Position numbers and translations under genes: made by a program. Shown here one piece after another: positions 54,469 through 62,943 of a DNA stretch of 64,000 nt (within the stretch, counting starts at the first letter, position 1; each line of letters opens with the position of its first letter). The notes beneath the pieces are model-generated. The model made no database searches and was not told the DNA's origin. It saw only the letters and a list, made by a program, of their open reading frames with translations. This DNA comes from BQOK01 sp048388525 (lineage in GTDB: Bacteria > Bacillota > Clostridia > Oscillospirales > Ruminococcaceae), in NCBI RefSeq assembly GCF_048388525.1, contig NZ_DBGCTQ010000038.1, positions 96,584 through 160,583 of the forward strand. Reading direction: 5' to 3'.

Positions 54469-54501
54469 CGGGGCGGCCGCCCGTAACGGGCGGCCGCCCC
54501 G
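54469..54501 (-). repeat. Very stable hairpin between binding protein and permease genes
   Basis: Perfect 15-base arms CGGGGCGGCCGCCCG around TAA. There is no U run, so it more likely stabilises or marks a processing point of the upstream message than terminates. Confidence 0.6.
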
Positions 54502-54526
54502 TGCCGACGCGATTGGATGCCTGCTT

Positions 54527-56131
54527 TTATTTTACGGTGTTATAGGTAGCCTTGTTTTCCCAGGTGCTGTACCACGCGTTCACCGACTCAGTCACTTCCT
54601 TGCCGCCGTTGCCTGCAAAAACCGCCCGCAGCTGGTCTGTGGTCATGCGGTTGTCGCTGCTGAACATCGTGGTCACAAGCGCGATGTCCAGCTCGCGCTT
54701 GGCGCCCGAGAAGGTGGTGTCGTACACCTCGTTGGGGGGCATCACGGCGATGGGAGACTTTACGCCGGTGGCCTCAATGTTTGCGTTGGCGCGGCTGAAC
54801 AGCTTGTTTTGCGCCTCGGTCTTGCGGGTGCGGCACAGCCAGTATTTCGCGTAGTCCTCCTCGCGGGCCGCAGCCAGATACCGGTCCGACAGGTTGCGCT
54901 CATCGTTGAAGGCCGGCAGGATGGGCCAGTATTCGCCTTCCTTGATGGTAAAGGTCTTGCCCTCCTCGCCAATGGTCAGCAGGCGGAAGAAATCCTTGTC
55001 CAGCATTTTGTCCGCCCAGTCTACCACCGCGGCGGTCTGCTCTTCGCTCGTGTATTTGGGCACGACCGTAAAGAACTGGTAAGATTCAGAGGAGAATTGG
55101 CGCAGCTTTGACACGTCGCCCTTGTTCTCATCGGCCACGAGCGCAGAGATATAGCCAATGCTGTCGTCCGTGCCCTCCGAGCCCTCAATGGCGGCGGCGT
55201 CCCAGTGGAACACGCGGCCGGCGCCAAGCTGTTTTGCCTGCAGCATTTTCACGGTGTTGGGCTCTTCCGCGGTCGCGGCGTAAGCCAGCAGGCCATCGTC
55301 AAACAGGCCCTGCATGTAAGCGAGGTAGCTTTCAAAGTTGGGGTGGTCGATGTAATAGGTCAGCTTGCCGTCCACATCCATCCAGTCATTGTAGATGCCG
55401 AAGGCGGGCATGATGGGCTCCTGCACAACGGCATTCACATCCACATGGAACGCGGCGCCGCCCTGGGGCACCTTGCCCTTGAAATACTCCAGCATGGCGC
55501 GGAAATCGCTCACCGACATGCTGTATCCGTTTTCGGCGGCGGGCACGGGGATCTCGCTGCCGGGGTTAGCCTCGTTATACTCTTTCAGCCAGTCCTCCCG
55601 GTAAGCGATCGCCCAGTTGGTCACCTTCATGGCGTCCTTGCGGGGCAGCGCGTAAAGGCCGCCGTCCTTGGCCACCGTCTCCCAGCCGAAGTCCGCGATG
55701 ACCTCTTTCAGGTTGGTGGAATTGTCCACATACGGCTTAAGATCCTTCAGCGCATCCTGTGCCAGCAGGCTGTAGAACTGATCCTTGGTCACGTTGATGG
55801 CCTGATAGTCCTCGCGGTTGATAAAGATGTTGTTGATCGCGGTCAGGCCTTCCTCAATGCCGGCGGGAACCTGGTCGTAGGTCACGTCGTAGCCGGTGTG
55901 CTCTTTCAGCAGCGCGGCCAGGGGGTGCGCGTTGTACTCCTCGGTGGTCACGCCTGTGGAGATGCCGTAGTAATTAAAGCTCTTTGCTGGCACCACCCCC
56001 GCGGCGGCAGACGACGCGTCTGCCGCCGTGCTCTGCGGGCTCGAGCCCGCGCCGCCGCACCCTGCCAGTGTGCTGAGTGCAAGCGCCGCGCACACGATGG
56101 AAGCGATCGCCTTTGCTGTACTCTTTTTCAT
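54527..56131 (-). CDS. Sugar-binding lipoprotein of the ROK-led operon
   Basis: 534-residue extracellular binding lipoprotein. It starts MKKSTAKAIASIVCAALALSTLAGCG with lipobox Cys at about 25 and a Ser/Ala-rich tether. Start ATG 56131 follows GGAGGGTATT. The fold is that of LplA/YtcQ-like proteins, with the usual HTGYDVTYDQVPAG and YALPRKDAMKVTNWAIAYREDWL segments. It probably binds an oligosaccharide released by surface enzymes; with GH20 in the operon a hexosamine-containing glycan is the best guess. Confidence 0.9.
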   Translation of the reverse strand: MKKSTAKAIASIVCAALALSTLAGCGGAGSSPQSTAADASSAAAGVVPAKSFNYYGISTGVTTEEYNAHPLAALLKEHTGYDVTYDQVPAGIEEGLTAINNIFINREDYQAINVTKDQFYSLLAQDALKDLKPYVDNSTNLKEVIADFGWETVAKDGGLYALPRKDAMKVTNWAIAYREDWLKEYNEANPGSEIPVPAAENGYSMSVSDFRAMLEYFKGKVPQGGAAFHVDVNAVVQEPIMPAFGIYNDWMDVDGKLTYYIDHPNFESYLAYMQGLFDDGLLAYAATAEEPNTVKMLQAKQLGAGRVFHWDAAAIEGSEGTDDSIGYISALVADENKGDVSKLRQFSSESYQFFTVVPKYTSEEQTAAVVDWADKMLDKDFFRLLTIGEEGKTFTIKEGEYWPILPAFNDERNLSDRYLAAAREEDYAKYWLCRTRKTEAQNKLFSRANANIEATGVKSPIAVMPPNEVYDTTFSGAKRELDIALVTTMFSSDNRMTTDQLRAVFAGNGGKEVTESVNAWYSTWENKATYNTVK

Positions 56132-56206
56132 AATACCCTCCTGCTAAACAAAATTTTATATGGCTGCAAACAAATTTTCACAGCGCATGCCAAACGAAAG
56201 ATGGGC

Positions 56207-57505
56207 TCAGTGCAGATAAAGCCGGATGTTCGTCCATGCGGCAACGGGGGAATTGGTTTTGTCGGTCACGCCCTGAATGGTGGGGCACTGCTGCCAGGTC
56301 TCGCCAAAGTCCTCCGAAACCAGAAAATAGGTGGAAGCCTCCTGGTTTCCGGGGATCTGGCGCGGGTTGATGTACTCTGCAAACAGCGGCGCAACCCCCT
56401 CCCACACCGGATCAAACGACACCTGGCCGTCTGTCACATAGTTCCTGTCATACAGGGTCTGCGCGTCTGCGCCCACATGGGCAACGATCCCCCACTGGTC
56501 CCGCCCGATAAAGGAATCCTGCTCCAGGTCGTAAGCCAGATACTTGGCATGGTTCGCCGGCACGAACTGAAAACCGCCCATCAGGTTGGTGTCGTTGGTT
56601 GCGCCGATCCGGGGCGAGGTGGACAGGCACAGCACGCCCGGGTGTGCGGCGCGCACCCTTCCCACCTCCGCATACTGGCTTCCGATGAAGCGCCCCGTGC
56701 CCTGCACGCGCTGGATCAGATCCGCCACGTGTTTTTCCGTACCGTCGGGGTAATGCACCAGCACCCTCCCGTTCTGCGCCTGGGTCCGGCCCGCGAGTGT
56801 GTCCCCCGCGGCCCAGTTTTCAAATTCGATGTAATCCGGGCTGCCGTTCCCGGTGGACGCCGTGTACACTTCGATCATGATGCGTTTCGGAATAGGCTTG
56901 GTAAAATCGCCGCTGAAATACGAGTCCATGGTCTCCCAGGTGGACTGCGGGGTGTAATATTTCACGGGGCTCCCCACATAGGGCGCCACATATCCGCCAA
57001 AGATGTTTGAGCCGCCGGGCACTGAGGTGTAGATCATGGAATCGCTGTAGCTTCCCCCGGCCGCAGCATAATCCTCGTTGATGCCCACGCTGATCTGCCA
57101 GGGCATCCAGGCGTCCGGCGCAAGGGGGTCGTACCCGGCCTGCGGGCCCAGCTTCAGGTGCAGCGCGTTCACGCCGGTGGCGGTCACGCAGGAATAGGTC
57201 CCGTCGATGGCTTTATCGTAGTGGGCGGCCCAAAAGCCTGCGCTCGAGTTTTTCGCCGCTGTGGCCGGCCGGTACACATAGCCGATGACCGTGTGCTTTC
57301 CCTGTAGGTCAATCACGCTTACGGCACCGCCCTCGTAGTTTTCAATATAGATCTTGTGTTTGAGAGTATAGGTTGGGCTGTTCTCGGCCGCGGCCTCGGG
57401 CGGCAGCTGGGAATTGGTAAAATTGTTGGAAGTGGCAAACGCGTGAAAAGGAACGACCGTGACCGCCAAAAGGAGTGCCGTGAGTACCGTGATGAGCCGT
57501 TTCAT
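56207..57505 (-). CDS. Secreted protein of unknown function
   Basis: I do not recognise this family. 432 residues with a clear signal peptide (MKRLITVLTALLLAVTVVPFHAFA, cut before TSNN) and no membrane or cell-wall anchor. The mature part is rich in aromatic residues, Gly and Ser. It has beta-type segments such as HKIYIENYEGGAVSVIDLQG, GSPDYIEFENWAAGD and STYFLVSEDFGETWQQCP; the last resembles a sialidase-type Asp-box (S-x-D-x-G-x-T-W), but only one copy is seen. It lies between the binding protein and FAD enzyme genes. It may be a glycan-binding or processing factor, as inference. Confidence 0.75.
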   Translation of the reverse strand: MKRLITVLTALLLAVTVVPFHAFATSNNFTNSQLPPEAAAENSPTYTLKHKIYIENYEGGAVSVIDLQGKHTVIGYVYRPATAAKNSSAGFWAAHYDKAIDGTYSCVTATGVNALHLKLGPQAGYDPLAPDAWMPWQISVGINEDYAAAGGSYSDSMIYTSVPGGSNIFGGYVAPYVGSPVKYYTPQSTWETMDSYFSGDFTKPIPKRIMIEVYTASTGNGSPDYIEFENWAAGDTLAGRTQAQNGRVLVHYPDGTEKHVADLIQRVQGTGRFIGSQYAEVGRVRAAHPGVLCLSTSPRIGATNDTNLMGGFQFVPANHAKYLAYDLEQDSFIGRDQWGIVAHVGADAQTLYDRNYVTDGQVSFDPVWEGVAPLFAEYINPRQIPGNQEASTYFLVSEDFGETWQQCPTIQGVTDKTNSPVAAWTNIRLYLH

Positions 57506-57606
57506 TTTATTCCCTCCTCATTTTGTCGTTTTATTTTGAAGCTGTATCCCCTGCGGCATGCTGCGCGCCCCTTTCGGGTACAAAAGGCGCACGGCGCGCC
57601 GTATTT

Positions 57607-58959
57607 TCATATCCAGCGCTTGCCCGGCACCGCGCCCTCGTCGGCCAGCAGCTTTTGCAGCTTCGGCACCGGGATCGCGCTGCAAGCTTTTTTCTCGGCG
57701 ACCGCCATGCTGGCGGCCGCCCCTGCGGCCTGCCCCAGAGCCATTGCTGTTGCGGTGATGCGGGCCGACGCGATCGCCTCGTGGGTTGCCGAGATACAGC
57801 GCCCTGTCACCAGAAGGTTCGATATTTTCTTGGGCACCATCACCCCGTACGGGATATCATAGCAGCAGATGCGCTCTTTGCGGATCCAGTTCAGCTCTGC
57901 GCCCACCGGGTCGTGGATATCGATGGGGAAGGCACATACCGCCACACTGTTTTCGCACTCGGCGCTGTTTATCACCATCTCGGCCGTCAGCGTTTCCATG
58001 CCCAAAATGCGGCGGCTCTCCCGCACACCCGTCATCGCGGCAATGGAGCGCAGTTGTGCAGCCGCAAAGCCCGGGATGTACTTTTTCAGGAACGCGGTCA
58101 CAATGCCCACCTGTTTGTGCGCCTCGAATTCCGCGGCCGTCAGATCCTTCGCGTTCACGCCGGAAAGTCTTGTCACACGCGTCATGTTCACCAGCACTTC
58201 CCCCGGATGAACGCTCTGGAAAAACAGCACGCGGTCTCTCGGCAGCGGGAAATCCCCGTTCTCCTTTGCCTGTGCCACCAGACTGAAAAAGCCCGATACC
58301 GCCAAATATTTTCTGAGATCGCAGTCCATGTTCAGGATGAACTGCTCCGGGTTTTCCAACACGTATTTCGTCGTTTTTTCCAGATCTACATTGTTCAGCG
58401 AAAACATCAGCGACATCGGCTGCGCCATGCCGTCGTGCTTGCGGCCAAGCATAAATTCCACATCGCACAGGGCGGCGAGATCCGCGTCGCCCGTGGCGTC
58501 GATGAACACCTTGCCCTTGTAGGTGGCTTTTCCGCTTTTGTTCAGCACCCGCACGGCCTGGATCTGCCCGTTCTCCAGCTCCACTGATTCCAGGAATGTG
58601 TGCAGCAGCACAGTGATGTTCGGCTCGGTGGAAAGCATCTCAAAGTAGACCAGCTTGAGCAGCTCCGAGTCAATGGGCGTGATGGTCGATACCATTCCGA
58701 TGGGGTCCGGGATGTGCCCCAAAGTGCCGCCCCGGGCCGCAAGGCGGTCCACGATCTCCTGCGCAATGCCCCTGACCACCTGTTTATCCCCCGCATGGAA
58801 GGTCATCAGCGGCGCCACCATGGCGGAGGTGTTGGTCCCGCCCGGATATCCGTTTTTGTCGATGAGCAGGACGCTCATGCCCCTGCGCGCCGCACACACA
58901 GCCGCGTTGGTCCCACTGGAACCTGCCCCCACCACAATGATGTCATATACTTTTTTCAC
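57607..58959 (-). CDS. FAD-dependent oxidoreductase
   Basis: 450-residue flavoprotein of the FAD_oxidored (PF12831) type. GTG 58959 is chosen because AGGTGG lies seven bases upstream; ATG 58980 is in frame but has no RBS. The N-terminal Rossmann motif is YDIIVVGAGSSGTNAAVCAARRGMSVLLID, and the second FAD region is FIDATGDADLAALCDV. GGTNTSAMVAPLM and the C-terminal GRCISATHEAIASARITATAMALGQAAG are typical of the family. Members often sit in sugar-degradation operons and oxidise sugars or reduce dehydro-intermediates. The substrate is unknown. Confidence 0.9.
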   Translation of the reverse strand: MKKVYDIIVVGAGSSGTNAAVCAARRGMSVLLIDKNGYPGGTNTSAMVAPLMTFHAGDKQVVRGIAQEIVDRLAARGGTLGHIPDPIGMVSTITPIDSELLKLVYFEMLSTEPNITVLLHTFLESVELENGQIQAVRVLNKSGKATYKGKVFIDATGDADLAALCDVEFMLGRKHDGMAQPMSLMFSLNNVDLEKTTKYVLENPEQFILNMDCDLRKYLAVSGFFSLVAQAKENGDFPLPRDRVLFFQSVHPGEVLVNMTRVTRLSGVNAKDLTAAEFEAHKQVGIVTAFLKKYIPGFAAAQLRSIAAMTGVRESRRILGMETLTAEMVINSAECENSVAVCAFPIDIHDPVGAELNWIRKERICCYDIPYGVMVPKKISNLLVTGRCISATHEAIASARITATAMALGQAAGAAASMAVAEKKACSAIPVPKLQKLLADEGAVPGKRWI

Positions 58960-58985
58960 GAGTGTTCCACCTTTATCCAAGTAAT

Positions 58986-59903
58986 TTAAAGCATGAAATA
59001 GATCGATTCAAACCATTCGCGCTGCGTCACGGCCGCCATGCTCACCGGGTAGGTGTCCCGCAAGTGCCGGATGTAATGGACCTGGCCACCGAACCCCTTG
59101 GTGCTCTCGCACACTTTATTTTTGAATTCCTCGGTCTCGTAGCCCACGATCAGCTGGGAGATCCCCAAAAAGTGAAGCAACCCCGGCCAGGCCGGGCCAA
59201 GCTCCTGTGTGCCGCACAGATCGCCCGTGGCGTTGTCCGCGCCGCGGCACAGGCGGCCATCCAGCACCAGCGCCGCCTTGCCGCCGGGCGCCTCGCTGAT
59301 GTACAGATAATGCTTTTCTCCGCGGGCACAGCCCATCATGCCCTCATAGATCGCCCCCGCGTTGATCTGATGATCCAGGTGGGTAAAGACCATGTACTGG
59401 CGCTCAATGATCTCTTTCAAATGCACAAACTGCCAGCCAAACTCCGGCGCGGAAGTAATGATCTGTTCCTCGTAGTCCAGCTTTCCGGCCACCCCAACTC
59501 CGATGCCCAACACGTTTTTGTTGTGGGCGGTCTCCGCATTCAAAAGCTCCATGATCGCATGCAGGGGCGCCGTGCCGCCATCCAGCGGAAAGGAAATGCG
59601 TTTCAGGATCTGCGCTTCACAGTCGGTAACGACGCCCTCGATTCCGTGTGGGCGCAGGTCCAGGCCAATGAAGCAGCCATAGGCGCTGTTGACGCGGTAG
59701 ATGATGGAGCGGCGCCCGCCGGAGGAATCGTCCATTCCGTTCACGATCAGCAGTTTCAGTTTCAACAGGCTGTTCACGCAGGAAGACACCGTCGAGGTGC
59801 TCAGCCCTGTGTCTTCCACGATCTCCGCTTTCGTTGCACAGCGGCGCGCCATCAGGCAAAGCATAATCTGCTTAATGTTGTGGATTTTGATCTGATCAAG
59901 CAT
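58986..59903 (-). CDS. ROK-family transcriptional regulator with degenerate kinase domain
   Basis: 305-residue repressor. The start is ATG 59903, five bases after GAGGTGG. The N-terminal winged HTH reads CATKAEIVEDTGLSTSTVSSCVNSLLKLKLL, and GGRRSIIYRVN is typical of ROK/NagC regulators. The ROK domain is short and lacks key sites: the usual DIGGT phosphate loop is LDLRPHG, the catalytic Asp of the NDANAA motif is replaced (LDHQINAG), and the zinc CxCG motif is absent. It therefore cannot be a sugar kinase. It is the first gene of the operon and has a palindrome in its own leader. Confidence 0.88.
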   Translation of the reverse strand: MLDQIKIHNIKQIMLCLMARRCATKAEIVEDTGLSTSTVSSCVNSLLKLKLLIVNGMDDSSGGRRSIIYRVNSAYGCFIGLDLRPHGIEGVVTDCEAQILKRISFPLDGGTAPLHAIMELLNAETAHNKNVLGIGVGVAGKLDYEEQIITSAPEFGWQFVHLKEIIERQYMVFTHLDHQINAGAIYEGMMGCARGEKHYLYISEAPGGKAALVLDGRLCRGADNATGDLCGTQELGPAWPGLLHFLGISQLIVGYETEEFKNKVCESTKGFGGQVHYIRHLRDTYPVSMAAVTQREWFESIYFML

Positions 59904-59919
59904 CTCTGCCACCTCAAAA

Positions 59920-59984
59920 CTTTTTACGAAGCTCGTAAAAAGTTATTATGGCTATATCATATAGCGCGTTTTTTGAGAAGTCAA
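59920..59984 (-). promoter_or_regulatory. ROK operon promoter and operator palindrome
   Basis: Promoter: TTGACT (59984-59979), 17 bases, TATGAT (59961-59956). The -10 lies inside a perfect 15-base palindrome GCTATATCATATAGC (59951-59965). Between it and the RBS lies a second palindrome, CTTTTTACGA-AGC-TCGTAAAAAG (59920-59942). Either could be the ROK operator; the second has the size expected for a dimeric winged-helix repressor. Confidence 0.75.
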
Positions 59985-60053
59985 TATGATATTTGATTTT
60001 ATGTACAAATAAACAACCTGAAGGGCAAAATTTTATACATTATCGATATTCTT

Positions 60054-60108
60054 CCGCCACATAAAAAAGCGGCCGCAGCAAAACTGCGGCCGCTTTTTTA
60101 TGTGGCGG
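60054..60108. terminator. Bidirectional terminator with 25-bp arms
   Basis: Perfect 25-base arms around CAAAA, containing six T on each side. It terminates the AEC transporter gene on the minus strand, upstream of the ROK promoter. Confidence 0.9.
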
Positions 60109-60129
60109 CGCCTGCGGACCATCTGCTTT

Positions 60130-61059
60130 TTACCATGCCTGATACAGCATCACCATCAGCGGCATGGTCAGGATGCACAAAAGGGTGGTCATCACGTTGA
60201 TCTTGCTGGCATAGGCCGAATCGCCCCCATACACCTGCGCCATCTGCACAATGGCCGCGGCGCTGGGTGCGGTGGTCGCTAAAAAGCTCACCAGCAAAAT
60301 CGTGTCCCCGTCCGGGGTCAGGGCCGCCATGCCGCTGCACTTCAGTACCGCCAAAAACAGCAGCGGATACAAAAGCAGCCGAAGCGCGCTCACCAGGTAT
60401 ACGCGCCTGGTGGCGAACACCTCCTTTAAAGGCATGTACCCCACCAGAATGCCGGTCACGATCATGCTCAGCGGGCCCACCATTTGCCCCACCGACGCCA
60501 CGGTCTCGCGCAGCAGCGCGGGCATGCGCAGCTGCCCCAAAAACATCACAATGCCCGCCGCCGTGACCAGCAGGTTGATATTGGTGAAGACCTTTTTCCA
60601 GCCAAATCCCTTTTCCCCGCTCATGATGCGCTTGCCGTGGGTCCAGATAAAGGCCGTCTGCACGGTGATGTACGCGCAGCTGTACAGCACCCATTCGCCG
60701 CCCAGCACATACCCCACCACCGGAATGATCAGGTTCGCCGCATTGGAGTAATAGGCCGAGCACACCTCCACCCCATCCATGTGCAGCAGCCTTTGGCAGG
60801 CCGCATTTACCGCCATCAGCAAAAGATGTGCCACAAGTGCGGCTGCAAAGGCCAGCGCAAGGCCCCGGAGCTTCTCTTTGCTGAAGCTCTCCTGAAAGGC
60901 GTTTAGGATGGAGCATGGCATCACCAGATACAGCACCAGCTTGGAAACGACCTTGCTGTCCGCCTCGGACAAAAAGCGTATTTTTGCAATGATAAACCCC
61001 ATGAGCAGCATGAAGAACAGTTCCGCGATCTGCCGGATCAGCAGCAGGCTCACTTCCAT
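60130..61059 (-). CDS. AEC family transporter (auxin efflux carrier type)
   Basis: 309-residue membrane transporter with about ten helices. ATG 61059 follows GGGGGGAAAG. Family marks are the N-terminal FFMLLMGFIIAKIRFLSEADSKVVSKLVLYLVMPCSILNAF and a second-half repeat with VGPLSMIVTGILVG and TTAPSAAAIVQMAQVYGGD. The family exports or imports small organic anions such as malate or amino acid derivatives; the substrate is unknown. Its own terminator separates it from the ROK operon, so it need not belong to it. Confidence 0.9.
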   Translation of the reverse strand: MEVSLLLIRQIAELFFMLLMGFIIAKIRFLSEADSKVVSKLVLYLVMPCSILNAFQESFSKEKLRGLALAFAAALVAHLLLMAVNAACQRLLHMDGVEVCSAYYSNAANLIIPVVGYVLGGEWVLYSCAYITVQTAFIWTHGKRIMSGEKGFGWKKVFTNINLLVTAAGIVMFLGQLRMPALLRETVASVGQMVGPLSMIVTGILVGYMPLKEVFATRRVYLVSALRLLLYPLLFLAVLKCSGMAALTPDGDTILLVSFLATTAPSAAAIVQMAQVYGGDSAYASKINVMTTLLCILTMPLMVMLYQAW

Positions 61060-61085
61060 GGGCTTTCCCCCCTCTTGTTCCAGCC

Positions 61086-61115
61086 AAAAACAAGCCCCGC
61101 CTTGAAAGCGGGGCT
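61086..61115 (-). terminator. Terminator after prs
   Basis: AGCCCCGC and GCGGGGCT (7-base loop) followed on the minus strand by TTGTTTTTGG. Confidence 0.75.
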
Positions 61116-61133
61116 CATCTCTCGTTTTTTTGC

Positions 61134-62288
61134 TTATTCCTTAACGCCGTAGCGCTTGAGCAGCGCCTGGATCTTGGCGTTGGGGTCGATGATCGAGCCA
61201 ACGCTCATATCGTGGTTGATGGCGGCCACAAAATAAGCGATGTACTTGGACACATCCACCTCGTGGAACCACTCGCGGCTCAGCAGCTCGGGCGTGCGGT
61301 AGGTGAGGTTCGAGCCGTACACCCCGCTGATGATGCCGTCGGCATAGGCCTTGTCAAACTCGGTCAGGCCGCCGGTAAAGATCGCGTAGGTGGCGTTGCA
61401 GAAAATGCGTTTGGCGCCGCGCTTTTTCAGTTCGTACCCGATGTCCAGCATGCTCTCGCCCGAGGAGATGATGTCGTCGGCAATGAACACGTCCCGGCCC
61501 TCCACGCTCTCGCCCAGATACTCGTGGGCCACAATGGGGTTGCGGCCGTTCACCACGCGGCTGTAATCGCGCCGCTTGTAGAACATGCCCAGGTTCACGC
61601 CCAAAACGCTGGCGTAATACATGTTGCGGTTCATGGCGCCCTCGTCCGGGCTTATGACCATAAAATCCTCCGGGTCAGGGCGGAAGTCGGGGATGCTCTT
61701 GAACATGGTCTTGAGCACCTGGTAGGTGGGCATCACATTGTCCATGCCCATCAGGGGCACCGCGTTGGACACGCGGGGGTCGTGGGCGTCAAAGGTGATG
61801 ATGTTCTCTACGCCCATATCCTGCAATTCCTGCAGCGCATACGCGCAGTCCAGGCTTTCACGGTAAGCGCGGCGGTGCTGGCGGCTGCCGTAGAGCAGGG
61901 GCATAATAACTGTGATGCGGTGCGCCTTGCCGCTGGCGGCCTGGATCAGGCGCTTGAGATCCTGGTAATGGTCGTCCGGGCTCATGCAGTTCTCGTGGCC
62001 GAACATGGTGTATTTGCAGCTGTAGTTGCCCACGTCCACCACAATGTACAAATCATCGCCGCGGATGGTATTTTTGATCAGGCCCTTGCCGTCGCCGGAA
62101 GAAAAGCGGGGGCATTCGCTGGGAATAATAAAGGTTTCCTTCTCCATGCCCTTGCGCTTGGCCCAGCGCACCAGGTGGCGGTCGATCAGGGCGGTGAGCT
62201 CACGGGCGCCGGGGGTGGCGATCAGCCCCATGTCGGCCACGCCGTTTCCCTCAATAAAAAACTCGGTGTTGTTCGGCTGCTGCTGCAT
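61134..62288 (-). CDS. prs: Ribose-phosphate pyrophosphokinase, long divergent form
   Basis: Makes PRPP from ribose 5-phosphate and ATP. 384 residues, against about 315 for the usual bacterial enzyme. ATG 62288 has GGAGAG upstream. The PRPP-binding loop is RDVFIADDIISSGESMLDIG. MPLLYGSRQHRR corresponds to the flexible ATP-binding loop region and NIITFDAHDPRV to the family HxH-type site, here DAHD. The phosphate/Mg region reads VISPDEGAMNRN, where the common form is VSPDxGG. The extra length is spread over insertions near the N terminus and before the C terminus. It follows the rplQ operon but has its own leader. Confidence 0.9.
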   Translation of the reverse strand: MQQQPNNTEFFIEGNGVADMGLIATPGARELTALIDRHLVRWAKRKGMEKETFIIPSECPRFSSGDGKGLIKNTIRGDDLYIVVDVGNYSCKYTMFGHENCMSPDDHYQDLKRLIQAASGKAHRITVIMPLLYGSRQHRRAYRESLDCAYALQELQDMGVENIITFDAHDPRVSNAVPLMGMDNVMPTYQVLKTMFKSIPDFRPDPEDFMVISPDEGAMNRNMYYASVLGVNLGMFYKRRDYSRVVNGRNPIVAHEYLGESVEGRDVFIADDIISSGESMLDIGYELKKRGAKRIFCNATYAIFTGGLTEFDKAYADGIISGVYGSNLTYRTPELLSREWFHEVDVSKYIAYFVAAINHDMSVGSIIDPNAKIQALLKRYGVKE

Positions 62289-62316
62289 CACAGTAAACTC
62301 TCCTGTTCTTTTGATT

Positions 62317-62355
62317 TACCTTAAAAATAACCGTGCCCCCGTGTGCTGCGGGGGC
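62317..62355 (-). promoter_or_regulatory. Leader hairpin upstream of prs
   Basis: GCCCCC (62335-62340) pairs with GGGGGC (62350-62355), followed on the minus strand by CACGGTTATTTTTAAGG before the prs RBS. It is a weak terminator-like element that might attenuate prs. The remaining 62356-62530 shows no gene. Confidence 0.35.
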
Positions 62356-62530
62356 ATACAAATTACAATTAGATAGTATCACACTTTTGCCAAAAGGAAC
62401 AGCAAAATCCCCGCTTTCCCGCATTTTCTGCGGCTTGTCATATGCCCTGCGGGAATCCGATGGTACAAATTGTCGAATATGCCCAAAATCCGTTTTTTCG
62501 CGGCATTCCCACGCCTTGAGCGGCAATAGA

Positions 62531-62571
62531 AAAAGCCTTCGCCCCCCGGTTTTTTGGGGGCGAAGGCTTTT
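62531..62571 (-). terminator. Terminator of the rpsD-rpoA-rplQ operon
   Basis: AAAAGCCTTCGCCCCC and its complement (16-base arms) with a 9-base loop, six bases after the rplQ stop. Confidence 0.88.
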
Positions 62572-62576
62572 ACAGA

Positions 62577-62918
62577 TCAAACCAGCTCGATGATGGCCAT
62601 CTCGGCGGCGTCGCCGCGGCGGGGGCCAGTTTTCACGATGCGGGTATAGCCGCCGTTGCGGTCGGCATATTTGGGGCCGTACTCGTCGATCACTTTTTTG
62701 GCAACGGTCTCCTTGGTGATATAAGAGTAGACCTGGCGCTTGGCATGCAGATCCTCCCGCTTGCCAAGAGTCACCATTTTTTCGGCCATGGAACGCACTT
62801 CCTTGGCACGGGTCACGGTGGTCTCGATTTTGCCGTTCTCAAACAGGTAGGTCACCATGGCGCGCAGCATGGCGTTGCGCTGCTCACTGGTGCGGCCGAG
62901 TTTTCTGGTACCGGGCAT
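62577..62918 (-). CDS. rplQ: 50S ribosomal protein L17
   Basis: Large-subunit ribosomal protein, 113 residues, normal length. It starts MPGTRKLGRTSEQRNAMLRAMVTYLFENGKIETTVTRAKEVR, the L17 signature, and ends TGPRRGDAAEMAIIELV. It lies 25 bases after rpoA, as in most bacteria, and precedes the operon terminator. Confidence 0.98.
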   Translation of the reverse strand: MPGTRKLGRTSEQRNAMLRAMVTYLFENGKIETTVTRAKEVRSMAEKMVTLGKREDLHAKRQVYSYITKETVAKKVIDEYGPKYADRNGGYTRIVKTGPRRGDAAEMAIIELV

Positions 62919-62943
62919 CCCGTTTCACTCCTTTGCAGTAAAA

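Noticed and set aside
62317..62530. A riboswitch upstream of prs
   Set aside because: Only one short GC hairpin is seen; I could not match a known purine, PRPP or ppGpp aptamer consensus.
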